Below are positions 9,981 to 18,687 of a stretch of 54,360 bases of DNA, in pieces (positions within the stretch are counted from its first letter, which is position 1; the number at the start of each line of letters is the position of its first letter). The DNA is from an uncultured Thermomicrobiales bacterium. Lineage in GTDB: Bacteria > Chloroflexota > Chloroflexia > Thermomicrobiales > CADCWN01. Made by a program: the position numbers and the translations under genes. Location: contig CADCWN010000053.1 in the NCBI GenBank assembly GCA_902806415.1, positions 1-54,360 on the forward strand. The letters run 5' to 3'. A model generated the notes under the pieces. That model ran no database searches. It was not told where the DNA came from and worked only from the letters and a program-made list of their open reading frames with translations.

Positions 9981-10889
9981 ATGCCGCGCGTCAATCGAGT
10001 CATCGAGTTGCTGGAGCAGGATCAGCCGGTGTTCGCCACGGGCACCCCGGCGCTGACGCACGAGGCCGGCCTCGCCGCCGCCGGGACGCGCGCCGACTTC
10101 TTCATCGTCGATTTCGAGCACCACCCGTTCGACATGGTCGGGCTCCGCGCCTTCATGCAGGGGCTGGTCGATGGTGGCCCGACCCGCAGCGGCCACCGGA
10201 CGCCGCCGGTCGTGGCGACGTTGCCGGTCCTGGGCACTAGCGCCGAGGCGATCCGCGCCAACACTTGGCAGATCAATCACCTGCTGGCCGCCGGGGTGCA
10301 TGGCCTGCTGCTCTGCCACGCCGAGGCACCGGAGGCGGTGGTGGCCTTCGTCGGCGCGACGCGCTATCCGTTCAACACCCCCGGGGCGAGTCCGGGCGAC
10401 GAGGGGCGGCGCGGCGGGGGCGGGCAGGGGTACGCGGCGGAGGTCTGGGGCTTGCCGGTGACGGAGTACCTGGCGAAGGCCGACCCCTGGCCGATTAATC
10501 CGGCGGGCGAATTGCTCCTGGGCCTGAAGGTCGAGAACAAGCGGGCGCTCGCCAACCGCGCGGCGCTGCTGGCCGTGCCGGGGGTCGCCTTCGCCGAGTG
10601 GGGGCCGGGCGACATGGGGATGTCGCTGGCCGAGCACTACATCGGCCCCGGCTATCGGGCCGACCCCGACTTCGCCCACGACCCGCCGTACGGGCCGGAG
10701 ATGCAGGCCGCTCAGCTGGCCGTGTTCGAGGCGTGCCGGGCGAACGGCGTCGTCTTCTACAGCACGATGCGCCCCGGGGACTGGCGCGACCTCTACGCGC
10801 TGGGCGCGCGCATGTCCAGTTCCACCCCGCGCACCGTCGAGTTCATGGACGAGTTGCGGCAACTCGCGGGGCGAACGATGCCGGTCTGA
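9981..10889 (+). CDS. HpcH/HpaI aldolase family protein (first of two)
   Basis: 302 residues from ATG 9981, chosen because GAGGAGGGG precedes it. Family features: VNRVIELLEQDQPVFATGTP, DFFIVDFEHHPFD (base-containing loop), VATLPVLG, a pyruvate/metal-binding region around LGLKVENKRAL (Glu as metal ligand) and AEWGPGDMGMSL. HpcH/HpaI enzymes are metal-dependent class II aldolases cleaving 2-keto-3-deoxy acids to pyruvate and an aldehyde. It carries a Gly-rich insertion (GDEGRRGGGGQGYAAEV) not shared by its neighbour. It is larger than the common 250-residue aldolases. Together with the mannonate-dehydratase-like gene and the second aldolase it suggests keto-deoxy sugar acid cleavage. Confidence 0.82.
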   Translation: MPRVNRVIELLEQDQPVFATGTPALTHEAGLAAAGTRADFFIVDFEHHPFDMVGLRAFMQGLVDGGPTRSGHRTPPVVATLPVLGTSAEAIRANTWQINHLLAAGVHGLLLCHAEAPEAVVAFVGATRYPFNTPGASPGDEGRRGGGGQGYAAEVWGLPVTEYLAKADPWPINPAGELLLGLKVENKRALANRAALLAVPGVAFAEWGPGDMGMSLAEHYIGPGYRADPDFAHDPPYGPEMQAAQLAVFEACRANGVVFYSTMRPGDWRDLYALGARMSSSTPRTVEFMDELRQLAGRTMPV

Positions 10890-10983
10890 GGCGCGGGGTG
10901 GGCGCACGCACCCTGGCCGTGGTGGCGCGCAATCGCCCGGTCGCGACGTGGATGGGCTGAGGATTTATACTGGCCGCACACCT

Positions 10984-11119
10984 ACGACAGGGGTGGTGAG
11001 CCGATGCGAGAATCGGCTCCGTACCTCGCTTAATGACGGCACCGTGGCGGGTGCAAGCTCACGACAGGGGGGGTGATCAGATGCGCGAGAATCGGCTCCG
11101 GACCTTGCTCAATGAAGGC
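10984..11119 (+). repeat. Near-tandem duplication of a gene 5' end (10984-11040 and 11061-11119)
   Basis: Two segments about 77 bases apart have the same order: ACGACAGGGG, a Shine-Dalgarno-like stretch, ATGCG(CG)AGAATCGGCTCCG, then a C/T-rich stretch ending in AATGA. The second is the true start of the aldolase at 11081. The first has lost two bases after ATGCG and reads a 9-codon peptide (ATG 11004, stop TAA 11031-11033). This is a vestigial duplicate of the gene start or a leader. Confidence 0.75.
11004..11033 (+). other. Nine-codon leader ORF created by the 5' duplication
   Basis: ATG 11004 encodes MRESAPYLA and stops at TAA 11031-11033, whose last base starts an ATG in frame with the aldolase (stop/start overlap TAATG). 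A GGGGTGGTGAG ribosome site precedes it. It could couple translation into a 16-residue N-terminal extension of the aldolase, or be a relic. No protein evidence. Confidence 0.35.
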
Positions 11120-11893
11120 AAGCCGACGTTCGGCACGCGGGCGCAGAGCGCGTGGCCGATGGTGACCGAGTTGATCGGGCGGAGCGGACAGTTCGACTAT
11201 GTCGAGTTCCTGGCCGAGTACGCCCCGTACAGCCTGCACGACCTCGACAACCTGGGCCGCGCCATCGAGCTCTCCCCCGACTTTTGCGGCATGATCAAGA
11301 TGGAGCAGTCGGCGCAGTGGCACCTGGCGGTGCGGGCGATGTCGGCCGGTATCCAGAATCTGCTCTTCACCGACGTCCGCACGGCGGCGGACGCGGAGGC
11401 GATCGTGCGGCTGGTGCGGCCCGAGGGACCGGGCAACGACTACACCCACGGGATGGCGGGCGGGCGCATCCAGGTCGGTAGCCAGGCCGATTACACCCAG
11501 TACTACAACGACGCCGTGATCGCGATCATGGTCGAGAAGCGCGCCGCCGTCGAGAACCTGGAGGCGATCCTCGCGGTGCCCGGCATCGACATGGTCCAGT
11601 TCGGGCCGGCGGACTACGGCCTGAGCGTCGGGAAGCCCAGCCGGAACTACACGACCGGCCTCCACCCGGAGGTGCTGGAGGCGCGCGAGCACACCATCAA
11701 GACCTGCCTCAAGCTGGGTGTCCGCCCGCGCGCGGAGATCGGCAGCGCGGCCGAGGCCGATTACTACATGAAGCTCGGCGTCAAAGATTTCAACCTCTCG
11801 TCCGACGTCGCCATCCTGCGCCAGTTCTACAGCACCGAGGGCGGTGCCTTGCGCGAACGTGTGGCGCAGTCCGGGGAAGACGTGCGGGTCTAG
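11081..11893 (+). CDS. HpcH/HpaI aldolase family protein (second of two)
   Basis: 270 residues from ATG 11081, preceded by an AGGGGGGGTGATCAG ribosome site; an in-frame ATG at 11033 would add 16 residues. Family landmarks: LRTLLNEGKPTFGTRAQS, FDYVEFLAEYAPYS, AIMVEKRAAVENLEAIL (Glu metal ligand) and GIDMVQFGPADYGLSVG. It resembles the 2-keto-3-deoxy-L-rhamnonate or 4-hydroxy-2-oxoheptanedioate aldolase group; the true substrate is uncertain. It differs clearly from the aldolase just upstream, so the pair is not a recent duplication. A possible -10 (TATACT, 10966-10971) lies ahead of the duplicated 5' region, with no good -35. Confidence 0.83.
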   Translation: MRENRLRTLLNEGKPTFGTRAQSAWPMVTELIGRSGQFDYVEFLAEYAPYSLHDLDNLGRAIELSPDFCGMIKMEQSAQWHLAVRAMSAGIQNLLFTDVRTAADAEAIVRLVRPEGPGNDYTHGMAGGRIQVGSQADYTQYYNDAVIAIMVEKRAAVENLEAILAVPGIDMVQFGPADYGLSVGKPSRNYTTGLHPEVLEAREHTIKTCLKLGVRPRAEIGSAAEADYYMKLGVKDFNLSSDVAILRQFYSTEGGALRERVAQSGEDVRV

Positions 11894-12109
11894 TCGGTCG
11901 TGTGCCGAGGCGGGTCGCGGTATGCTGGCGGACGCATAAAAGGCCCCTCGTGGCGGGCCTGCGGGCAGCCGGTGCCCGAGCAACCGGGGCTGGAGGCGGC
12001 GGTCCGACTACTGCACCGCCCTAGTGCCACGGCGTCCACCACCGGGGTGCTTGCACATCGCCGCCTACGGAGGCGGTGGCGCGGCGGGCGAGGGGCGAAA
12101 GGGGGGGCG

Positions 12110-12499
12110 ATGTCCAGGGGGATCGCGGGCTTCGGCCATGTCACCATCGTGGTCAACGATCTCGCGGCGACGAAACATTTCTATGGCGAGTTGCTGGCCC
12201 TGCCGGAAGCCGACCGCCCGGACTGGGATGCGCCGGGGGCGTGGTACTGCATCGGGGCGGCGCAGCTGCACATCCAGGTTAAGCCGGAGTTCCGCCCCGA
12301 TCCGCACCCGGTAGGGCCGCATTTCGCCCTCTATACCGCCGCCGCCGACTACCACGCGACGATCGCGCGGCTGGAGGACGCGGGCGTCCGCTTCCAGGTG
12401 CCGCCGCACCAGGATGCGGCGGATGGCCGTTGGCGGGCCTTCTGCAAGGATCCGACCGGCAACACCGTCGAGGTCACCGACCACGACCCGGCCCGGTGA
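12110..12499 (+). CDS. VOC (glyoxalase/bleomycin-resistance fold) family protein
   Basis: 129 residues, start ATG 12110 after an AAAGGGGGGG ribosome site; the open frame extends upstream but that part is low-complexity and not protein-like. One VOC domain: GFGHVTIVVNDLAATKHFY at the start, the metal-ligand HIQVKPEF stretch, GPHFALYTAA (His) and DPTGNTVEVTDH (Glu) near the end. VOC proteins are metal-dependent isomerases, dioxygenases, lyases or drug-binding proteins; function here is unknown. It lies between an aldolase and a dehydrogenase, 58 bases before the latter, so a role in the same catabolic block is plausible. Confidence 0.8.
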   Translation: MSRGIAGFGHVTIVVNDLAATKHFYGELLALPEADRPDWDAPGAWYCIGAAQLHIQVKPEFRPDPHPVGPHFALYTAAADYHATIARLEDAGVRFQVPPHQDAADGRWRAFCKDPTGNTVEVTDHDPAR

Positions 12500-12556
12500 G
12501 CGACGGCTGCGGCACCGGAATGGTGGACCTTGAGTGCGGAGCGGAAGGAGCGACCG

Positions 12557-13507
12557 ATGAAGATGCTGATCGTGGGCAACTGGCCCCGGGCGTACCTGGC
12601 GCGGGTGCGCGAATCCTTCCCGCAGGTGACCTTCGTGGCGACGGCGGACCCGGTCGAGGCGCTGCGGGAGGTGGCGGATGCCGATGCGATTTTTGGGCAG
12701 CCGGGACGCGAGATCATCCTGGCCGGCAAGCAGTTGCGGTGGATCCAGTCGCCGAGCGCGGGCGTCGAGTGGATGTGGAACACGCCGGAACTCCCCGCGC
12801 TCGACATCGTCGTGACGAATATGCGCGGGGCGCACGCCGCGACGATCGCCGAGCACTTCTTCGCGATGATCCTCCACCTGACGCGCCAGTTCCCCGCCTT
12901 GATCGAGGCGCAGCGGCAGCGCAAATGGCTGCGCCCGGTCGAGCCGCCGCCGGTGGGATTGTCGGGGCGCACCCTCGGCGTCCTCGGCCTCGGCAACATC
13001 GGGCGGGCGATCGCACAGCGCGGCAAGGGCTTCGACATGCGGGTCATCGCCGTCGATATTAACGAGGTGGAGCAGCCGCCCTACGTGGACGAACTCCACC
13101 GCCTCGACGGCCTCCACACCATGCTGGAGCAGGCCGACTTCCAGGCGGTCGCTATCCCGATCACCCCAGAATCGCGCGGCCTGATCGGCGCGGCGCAACT
13201 CGAACTGATGAAGCCGACCGCCTACCTGGGGATCATGTCGCGCGGCAAGATCGTCGACGAGCAGGCGCTGGTCGGTGCGCTGAAAGAAAATATGCTGGCC
13301 GGGGTCGGGGCGGACGTGATGGCGACCGAGCCGCTGCCCGCAGACGACCCGCTCTGGGATGCGCCCCGCGTCATCCTCTCGCCCCACATGTCGGGCCAGT
13401 CGGAGCAGACCGCGGCCGGGGTGACGACCATCCTGCAGGAGAATATTCGCCGCTTCCTGGCGAACGAGGAGCTGCACAACACGGTGGTGAAGGAGCGGGG
13501 TTACTAG
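12557..13507 (+). CDS. D-isomer-specific 2-hydroxyacid dehydrogenase
   Basis: 316 residues from ATG 12557 (GGAAGGAG upstream). The NAD(P)-binding Rossmann motif is VLGLGNIGRAIAQ (about residues 141-153), followed by the acidic VIAVDINEVE that favours NAD. The catalytic set is visible: Arg in IMSRGKIVDEQALVGAL, Glu in ADVMATEPLP and His in LSPHMSGQSEQT. Enzymes of this family reduce 2-keto acids or oxidise D-2-hydroxy acids; this branch resembles the glyoxylate/hydroxypyruvate reductase-like group. It is the last gene of the sugar-acid block, where it could reduce keto acids made by the aldolases (inference). Confidence 0.88.
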   Translation: MKMLIVGNWPRAYLARVRESFPQVTFVATADPVEALREVADADAIFGQPGREIILAGKQLRWIQSPSAGVEWMWNTPELPALDIVVTNMRGAHAATIAEHFFAMILHLTRQFPALIEAQRQRKWLRPVEPPPVGLSGRTLGVLGLGNIGRAIAQRGKGFDMRVIAVDINEVEQPPYVDELHRLDGLHTMLEQADFQAVAIPITPESRGLIGAAQLELMKPTAYLGIMSRGKIVDEQALVGALKENMLAGVGADVMATEPLPADDPLWDAPRVILSPHMSGQSEQTAAGVTTILQENIRRFLANEELHNTVVKERGY

Positions 13508-13940
13508 CGGCGCGTCGGCGGTTAGACCAGCAGGTGACGGGATGGTTGTCGGGACCACATCCGCTGTGGTGATCGGTGGCCGGGCGTTCGCGCGGCCACG
13601 GCGACGTTAGCGCCCCTGGCCGCGATTGCCTCCGTGGTATATGCCCGCTGCTTTCGCAATTGTATCCTCGCAGGAACGGAAGGCCGCACGACCGCTCAGC
13701 GCCGCTCCGAAGAACTGCCCTGACGCCGCGCCAAACCCGCGAAGTGGCATGGAAGTTGCAACGATCGGGCGGGAGTACGGCGCAGGACGAAACACGAGCC
13801 GCGTGTTCCAGTGTGATGCGCGCACCATCCTTGTTGCGCGACTGGCCCCACGCCCGGCCTGGGGTGGACTGTGTCGGGCGACTGGTCGCCGACCGGGCGT
13901 CCGGCGGTGAGTCGCGTCCCGGTGTGCGCGGGGAGGGGCC
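13508..13940. other. Intergenic spacer before the kinase operon
   Basis: 433 bases without a convincing gene. A hairpin GTGGCCG (13576-13582) / CGGCCAC (13593-13599) could end the upstream transcript, though no T-run follows. An A/T-rich patch near 13639-13664 might hold a promoter, but I cannot assign -35 and -10 boxes with confidence. A GGGGAGGGG ribosome site (13930-13938) serves the kinase GTG start. Confidence 0.4.
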
Positions 13941-16547
13941 GTGAGTACCCAGGTGTGTCCGGTCTGCGCGAGCGCGATCCCGAGCGATGCGCGCATCTGC
14001 CCGGCCTGCGGTGCCGCCCTCGCCACCCCGAGCGGCGCGGGCGGACCCGGCTCCGCCGTGACCGATGCCCTCAAACCGGGGACGCGGCTCGACGGCGGGA
14101 ACTTCTCGATCGGCAGGGTGCTGGGCCGTGGCGGGTTCGGGATCACCTATCTCGGCGCTGACCTCCGGCGCGGGCATCCGGTCGCGATCAAGGAGTTCTT
14201 CCCCGCCGGTGCCAATCGGCAGGGGCTGTCCGTCATCGCGCCAGCGACGTTCGGCGGTGCCGACTTCCAGGCCGCCCTGGGGCGCTTCCTGGAAGAGGGC
14301 CAGATTCTGGCCCGTTTCCAGCACCCCGGCATCGTCAATGTCTACGGGGTCTTCCGCGAGAATGCCACCGCGTATATGGCGATGGAATACCTGCGCGGGG
14401 CGACGCTGGCGGGTCGCCTGGAGGGGCACGGTCGGTCACTGCCCGAGGCGGAGCTGCTGGCGATCACCCAGGCGCTGGTGGACGCCCTGGAGGTGATCCA
14501 CCGGGAAGGTTTGTTGCACCGCGACATCAAGCCGGAGAACGTCATCCTGGCGGAGAGGGCGGGCGGCACCAACCCGGTGCTGATCGATTTCGGGGCGACC
14601 CGCGAGTTCGCCAGCAACAAGACGATGCGGCAGTCGGTGGTGCTGACGCCCGGCTATGCCCCGCTCGAGCAATATGCCCAGCAGGCGCGGCGCGGCCCAT
14701 TCACCGACGTCTACGCGCTGGCGGCGACGCTGTACCACCTGGCGACCGGGGAGCAGCCGCCAGCGGCGACCGATCGCGCCATGGGCGTGGCGCTGAAGCC
14801 ACCGCGCCAACTGAACCCGGCCCTCAGCCCGGCCTTCGAGCGCGCCATCGTGCAGGGGTTGGAGGTCGCCGTCGATCGGCGTCCGCAGACCGCGCGCGCC
14901 TTCTACCGCGCGCTCGCGGGCCTGCCAGCAGCCCCACCAGTCGCCGCCTCGGATACGGGCAGGGTCACGCCGCGCCCCGCCGCCCCGCCCCCGCCACCCC
15001 CGGCGGCGACCCCGGGCCATCTCGGGCGAGTGAGGCAGATCGCGCTGACCCTGCGGGGGAGCGATACGGCGCGGCTGGGGGGCGACGAGATCACCTGCCC
15101 CGTCTGCCGGAGCGCCGCGATGATCGATCCGGTCGCGGCCAGGGGGCCGGTGACCTGCCCCGTCTGCCGGGCGGCGAGCCTGCGGGAGCGGCTACCCGCC
15201 GCCGATCGCAACCTCTGCCCCTCCTGCGGCAAGGGCACGCCCGAATTGGTGCAGACCGAGGGTCTGGTCCCCGGCGCGCTGCTCCGCTGCCCGGCGTGCC
15301 GGACCGGCGCGGTCGTGCAGTACGCGCGGCCCGGCACCCTCCTCCTGCCCGACATCTGGGCGCGCTGCGACACCTGCGAGGCCGACTTCGACTATCACCT
15401 GCAGGGCGATCGCCTGACCCTCGCGGAGCTGCCGAGCGGTCCCGGCCAGCTCGATCCGGCGCTGCTGGGGCAGACCTTGCCGCGTGCAGAGTGGCACCGG
15501 CTCTCGGGCAGGACGGCCACGCTCTACCTCTGCCCGCATTGCGCGGCCGAGATCGACGTCCACCCGGATGACGGGACCGGACGCCGCCTGGAGTGGGTCG
15601 CCGTCGATGGCAGTACCGACGCCGTGCCGCGGGAGTATCGGGCGCGGCGCAGCACCGCGCTGGAGCTGAGCAAGCACGCGGCCGGGCTCGCCCCGACCGA
15701 TGGCACCCACGACTGTCCCAACTGCCGGGCGCAGTTCGACGAAGTAACCCCCGGCAGTCTGACCTTGCTGAGCGCGCCCAGCGACCCCCACGGCGTGGCC
15801 GCGCGAGCGGGCGGGCGGGCGTTCCCGCTCCCCTTCTGGCGGGCGCTCGCCGCCGGGAAGCGCGACCCGGCGCGACCGGGGCTGGTCTGCCCATCCTGCA
15901 CGGCCGAGCTCGCACCCCTCCCCGACGGCACCCTCCGCCTGACCGCCCATGACCCGGCCCGCGACCCATTCGGGGCGGGCGGGCGGTATGGCGGCGCGGG
16001 CTCCACCAGTGGAATGCCGCTTGCGCGTGAGGATTGGCAGCGCGTCGCGGGGGGGCTGCCCCCGGCCGACGAGGAGCGACGGCTGCGCGAGGAGGCCAGC
16101 CAGGAATTCTGGCGGGCGCTGCTCGCCGGTGAGGTCTCCCTCGCGAATGCCGCAGACACCTACCCCGATTCCGTTGGGGCGGACGAGACGGTCGTGCTGG
16201 CGCTCCCGGCGGCGCGTTACCGGCGAACCTGGGCCAGCAATCACGACATCGACACCGGCACGCTGTGGGTCACCTCCCGGCGACTGCGCTACCGTGGCGA
16301 ACGCGGCGACGCGACGATACCGCTCGTGGCGATTCGCGAGTGGGCGACGGAACGCTGGGATGAGCGGTCGGTCAAGGAGGAGGACGTGGTCATCATCCGC
16401 CGATCCGATGACAACAAGACTATCGCCTTCGGATTCCGCCCGGCGGAGCAACTCCTTGAGGTGAGTATCGACAGCCTGACCCTCGGGCTGCGGATCGACG
16501 CGGGTCGGTTCGTGGAGTTGTGCGAGGCGTTACGGGGGCGGGCGTAG
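13941..16547 (+). CDS. Ser/Thr protein kinase with multiple zinc ribbons and C-terminal GRAM/PH-like domain
   Basis: 868 residues from GTG 13941. Residues 6-23 form a zinc ribbon (Cys6, Cys9, Cys20, Cys23). The kinase domain (about 55-325) is complete: Gly-loop LGRGGFGITY, Lys84 in VAIKEFFP, HRDIKPEN (Asp195), DFGATRE (Asp216) and TPGYAPLEQY in the activation segment. After a Pro-rich linker come at least six more CxxC knuckles (CPVCRSA, CPVCRAA, CPSCGKG, CPACRTG, CDTCEAD, CPHCAAE, CPNCRAQ, CPSCTAE), so about half the protein is zinc ribbons. The last 130 residues (TLWVTSRRLRYRGERG) look like a GRAM/PH-type module. There is no transmembrane segment, unlike PknB-type kinases, so it is cytosolic. 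It heads an operon with VWA, FHA and PP2C genes. Confidence 0.92.
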   Translation: MSTQVCPVCASAIPSDARICPACGAALATPSGAGGPGSAVTDALKPGTRLDGGNFSIGRVLGRGGFGITYLGADLRRGHPVAIKEFFPAGANRQGLSVIAPATFGGADFQAALGRFLEEGQILARFQHPGIVNVYGVFRENATAYMAMEYLRGATLAGRLEGHGRSLPEAELLAITQALVDALEVIHREGLLHRDIKPENVILAERAGGTNPVLIDFGATREFASNKTMRQSVVLTPGYAPLEQYAQQARRGPFTDVYALAATLYHLATGEQPPAATDRAMGVALKPPRQLNPALSPAFERAIVQGLEVAVDRRPQTARAFYRALAGLPAAPPVAASDTGRVTPRPAAPPPPPPAATPGHLGRVRQIALTLRGSDTARLGGDEITCPVCRSAAMIDPVAARGPVTCPVCRAASLRERLPAADRNLCPSCGKGTPELVQTEGLVPGALLRCPACRTGAVVQYARPGTLLLPDIWARCDTCEADFDYHLQGDRLTLAELPSGPGQLDPALLGQTLPRAEWHRLSGRTATLYLCPHCAAEIDVHPDDGTGRRLEWVAVDGSTDAVPREYRARRSTALELSKHAAGLAPTDGTHDCPNCRAQFDEVTPGSLTLLSAPSDPHGVAARAGGRAFPLPFWRALAAGKRDPARPGLVCPSCTAELAPLPDGTLRLTAHDPARDPFGAGGRYGGAGSTSGMPLAREDWQRVAGGLPPADEERRLREEASQEFWRALLAGEVSLANAADTYPDSVGADETVVLALPAARYRRTWASNHDIDTGTLWVTSRRLRYRGERGDATIPLVAIREWATERWDERSVKEEDVVIIRRSDDNKTIAFGFRPAEQLLEVSIDSLTLGLRIDAGRFVELCEALRGRA

Positions 16548-16581
16548 CCACGGACAGCGGGGTCGGAATCAGGAGGGGATC

Positions 16582-17955
16582 GTGCTCCACGCTACCATCA
16601 AGGCGCATCGCGCCTATCTGCGCGCCGATGCCGGGGTGCAGAAGCTCTTCGTCATGCTTAAACTGCTGCCCGCGCCGGAGGCCGCGCAGGCCCGCCCGCG
16701 CGTGCATCTCGCCGTGGTGATCGATACCAGCGGATCGATGCGGGAGCAGGCACCGGGCACGACCGCCGAGATCGTCCCCGCCGAGCCGTTCACCGTCGAT
16801 GGGAAGACGTACAACGCCACGTTCGAGGGCGCGACGAAGCTCGATGTCGCTATGGAAGCGGCGCGACAGTTGCTCGCCAGCGCGAATTTGCAGCCCGACG
16901 ATTACGTGTCGATCGTCCAGTTCGACGACGGGTCGGAGGTTGTGGCGGAGGGGCAGGCGGGCCAGGATCGCGAGCGGCTGCTCGCGGGTATCGACGGCCT
17001 GGAGCGCTACAGCGGCGGCACGCAGATGGGCAAGGGGCTGCGGGTCGCGGTCGAGGCGTTGGGCCGGGTGGACAACACCGCCCGCAAGGTGCTGCTGCTG
17101 ACTGACGGCTTGGCGGTCGACGAGGGCGACTGCCGGGAGGCCGCCGGTGCGCTGGCGGAGTTGCAGACCCCGATCGTCGCCCTGGGCGTCGGTGAGGAGT
17201 ACAACGAAGACCTTTTCAGCGAACTGTGCAACATCAGCCAGGGCCGCCCCTACGATTTCCGGGACATGACCGCGCTGCCGCAGATCTTCGAGGCCGAACT
17301 CGGTGCCGCGACGCGCCAGGTCGTCTCGGACGTTCGTCTGACGGTGCGGACGGTGCGCGATGTGCGCCTCGTCTCGGCGATGCGGGCCTACCCGAATCTC
17401 GCCGATCTCGACCCGGCGCAAGAGCCGCTGGCCCTCGGCAATGTCGAGGCCGGCGATCACACCATCTTCATCCTCGAATTCGATCTCCCCGCCCGCCCGT
17501 CGTTGCGGACACGCCTGGCGCAGTTGGGGGTCACCTATCAGGTTCCGGCGCAGGGCTATCGCGGGGAGATCGCGCCGCAGGAGCTGATCGTCGAGTTCAC
17601 TGCGGATGAGGCGCTCGCCGCTGCGGTCGATCCGGAGGTGATGGGCTACGTCCAGCAGCGCAACGTGGATAATCTTGTTCGGCAGGCGACCGAGCAGGCG
17701 AAGACGAATCCCGAGCAGGCGGCCAAGACTTTGCAGGTCGCGCGGTCGATGACCCAGCGCCTCGGGAATGGCGGCATGACGCTCGCCCTCGGTCGGGCGG
17801 TGGACGAGTTGCGCAGCAACGGGACGATCAAGGTGGGGACGGTCAAGACGATCAAGCTCGGCGCGCGGACCCAGACGATGAAGGCCGGCGGCCCCGACGC
17901 CCCGCCCGACGCGATCCCGTCGGATGAAGAGATCCGGAAGCTCACTGGCGCGTAG
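16582..17955 (+). CDS. VWA-domain protein of the kinase operon
   Basis: 457 residues from GTG 16582, which has AGGAGGGG upstream; 34 bases after the kinase stop. The von Willebrand factor A domain (about 40-225) carries the metal-ion site Asp48-Thr-Ser50-Gly-Ser52 (VVIDTSGSM), then GGTQMGKGL and LLLTDGLAVDEGD. The rest is a beta-rich region (about 230-345) and a helical C-terminus. It has no signal peptide or membrane helix. Such VWA proteins bind partners through Mg2+ and are often encoded with Ser/Thr kinases, phosphatases and FHA proteins. I infer it is a scaffold or substrate of the kinase; Thr-rich patches near the C-terminus (TIKVGTVKTIKLGARTQT) are possible phosphosites. Confidence 0.88.
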   Translation: MLHATIKAHRAYLRADAGVQKLFVMLKLLPAPEAAQARPRVHLAVVIDTSGSMREQAPGTTAEIVPAEPFTVDGKTYNATFEGATKLDVAMEAARQLLASANLQPDDYVSIVQFDDGSEVVAEGQAGQDRERLLAGIDGLERYSGGTQMGKGLRVAVEALGRVDNTARKVLLLTDGLAVDEGDCREAAGALAELQTPIVALGVGEEYNEDLFSELCNISQGRPYDFRDMTALPQIFEAELGAATRQVVSDVRLTVRTVRDVRLVSAMRAYPNLADLDPAQEPLALGNVEAGDHTIFILEFDLPARPSLRTRLAQLGVTYQVPAQGYRGEIAPQELIVEFTADEALAAAVDPEVMGYVQQRNVDNLVRQATEQAKTNPEQAAKTLQVARSMTQRLGNGGMTLALGRAVDELRSNGTIKVGTVKTIKLGARTQTMKAGGPDAPPDAIPSDEEIRKLTGA

Positions 17956-18019
17956 TTGGCGACGACAAACTCGGAAGAATGATGGGCGGCGCGGGCCGCG
18001 AGAAGAGGGAGAGGATCCT

Positions 18020-18643
18020 GTGGTAGCGTGTACGATCTGCGGCAAGGAGAACCCGGTCGGCGTGGAGTATTGCGAGGATTGCGGCGCGGCGCTGGCTGCA
18101 ACGAGCGCCCCGGCTGCGGTCGCCGACGAGCCGACAGCGGCACAGGGCGAAGGGTCGTCCACCGCCGGAGAGGAGGCGGGGGACGACCCGGCGGCGACGA
18201 TGTTGGCCACCCCGGAGTCGGCAGCCCCGGTGCCTGTCAGCGCGTCCCCCGCGATCACGCCCGCAGCGGACGGCACCGCGACCGCTCCATCCCCCGCAAC
18301 GAATCCGCGCCTCGTCGTGAAGCGCTACGGTGCCGTGACGGCGGAGGAGATCCCGCTGCAAGGCGATCGACTGGTGGTCGGGCGCTTCGACCCCGAGTCC
18401 GGCCCGGTTGACATCGACCTCTCCGGCGCGCCGGAGGCGGGGCAACTCTCCCGGCACCACGCGGAGTTGTATCGGGAGTCCGATGGCCAGTGGTACGTGA
18501 AGGACCTCGGTTCGACGAACGGGGTCTTCGTGAAGCGCCCGGACAGCAGCACCTTCGGCCCGCGCCTGACCACCCCGACCGCCCTGACCACCGGGGATGA
18601 GATTGCGTTCGGCAACGCCCGCTTCCTTTTCAAGGCGGACTAA
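18020..18643 (+). CDS. Zinc-ribbon FHA-domain protein
   Basis: 207 residues from GTG 18020, chosen for its GAGGGAGAGG ribosome site and because the protein then begins directly with a zinc ribbon (CTICGKENPVGVEYCEDCG). An Ala/Thr/Pro-rich linker (about 30-95) with possible phosphothreonines (DDPAATMLATPES) leads to an FHA domain (about 110-200) with the phosphothreonine-binding residues in VVGRFDPESG, LSRHHAELY and DLGSTNGVFV. FHA domains bind phosphothreonine peptides, so this is probably the reader of the upstream kinase. The N-terminal ribbon resembles that of the kinase, suggesting a shared docking or oligomerisation device. The ATMLATPE segment is like the kinase-site motif of GarA/OdhI-type FHA proteins (inference). 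Confidence 0.88.
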   Translation: MVACTICGKENPVGVEYCEDCGAALAATSAPAAVADEPTAAQGEGSSTAGEEAGDDPAATMLATPESAAPVPVSASPAITPAADGTATAPSPATNPRLVVKRYGAVTAEEIPLQGDRLVVGRFDPESGPVDIDLSGAPEAGQLSRHHAELYRESDGQWYVKDLGSTNGVFVKRPDSSTFGPRLTTPTALTTGDEIAFGNARFLFKAD

Positions 18644-18687
18644 GGCAGAGATACGCCCGCACGTTCAGGGCGGATTAGGGTAGGGGT

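Noticed and set aside
13576-13944. Plus-strand ORF between the dehydrogenase and kinase genes
   Set aside because: Arg-rich, no ribosome site and no resemblance to a protein family.
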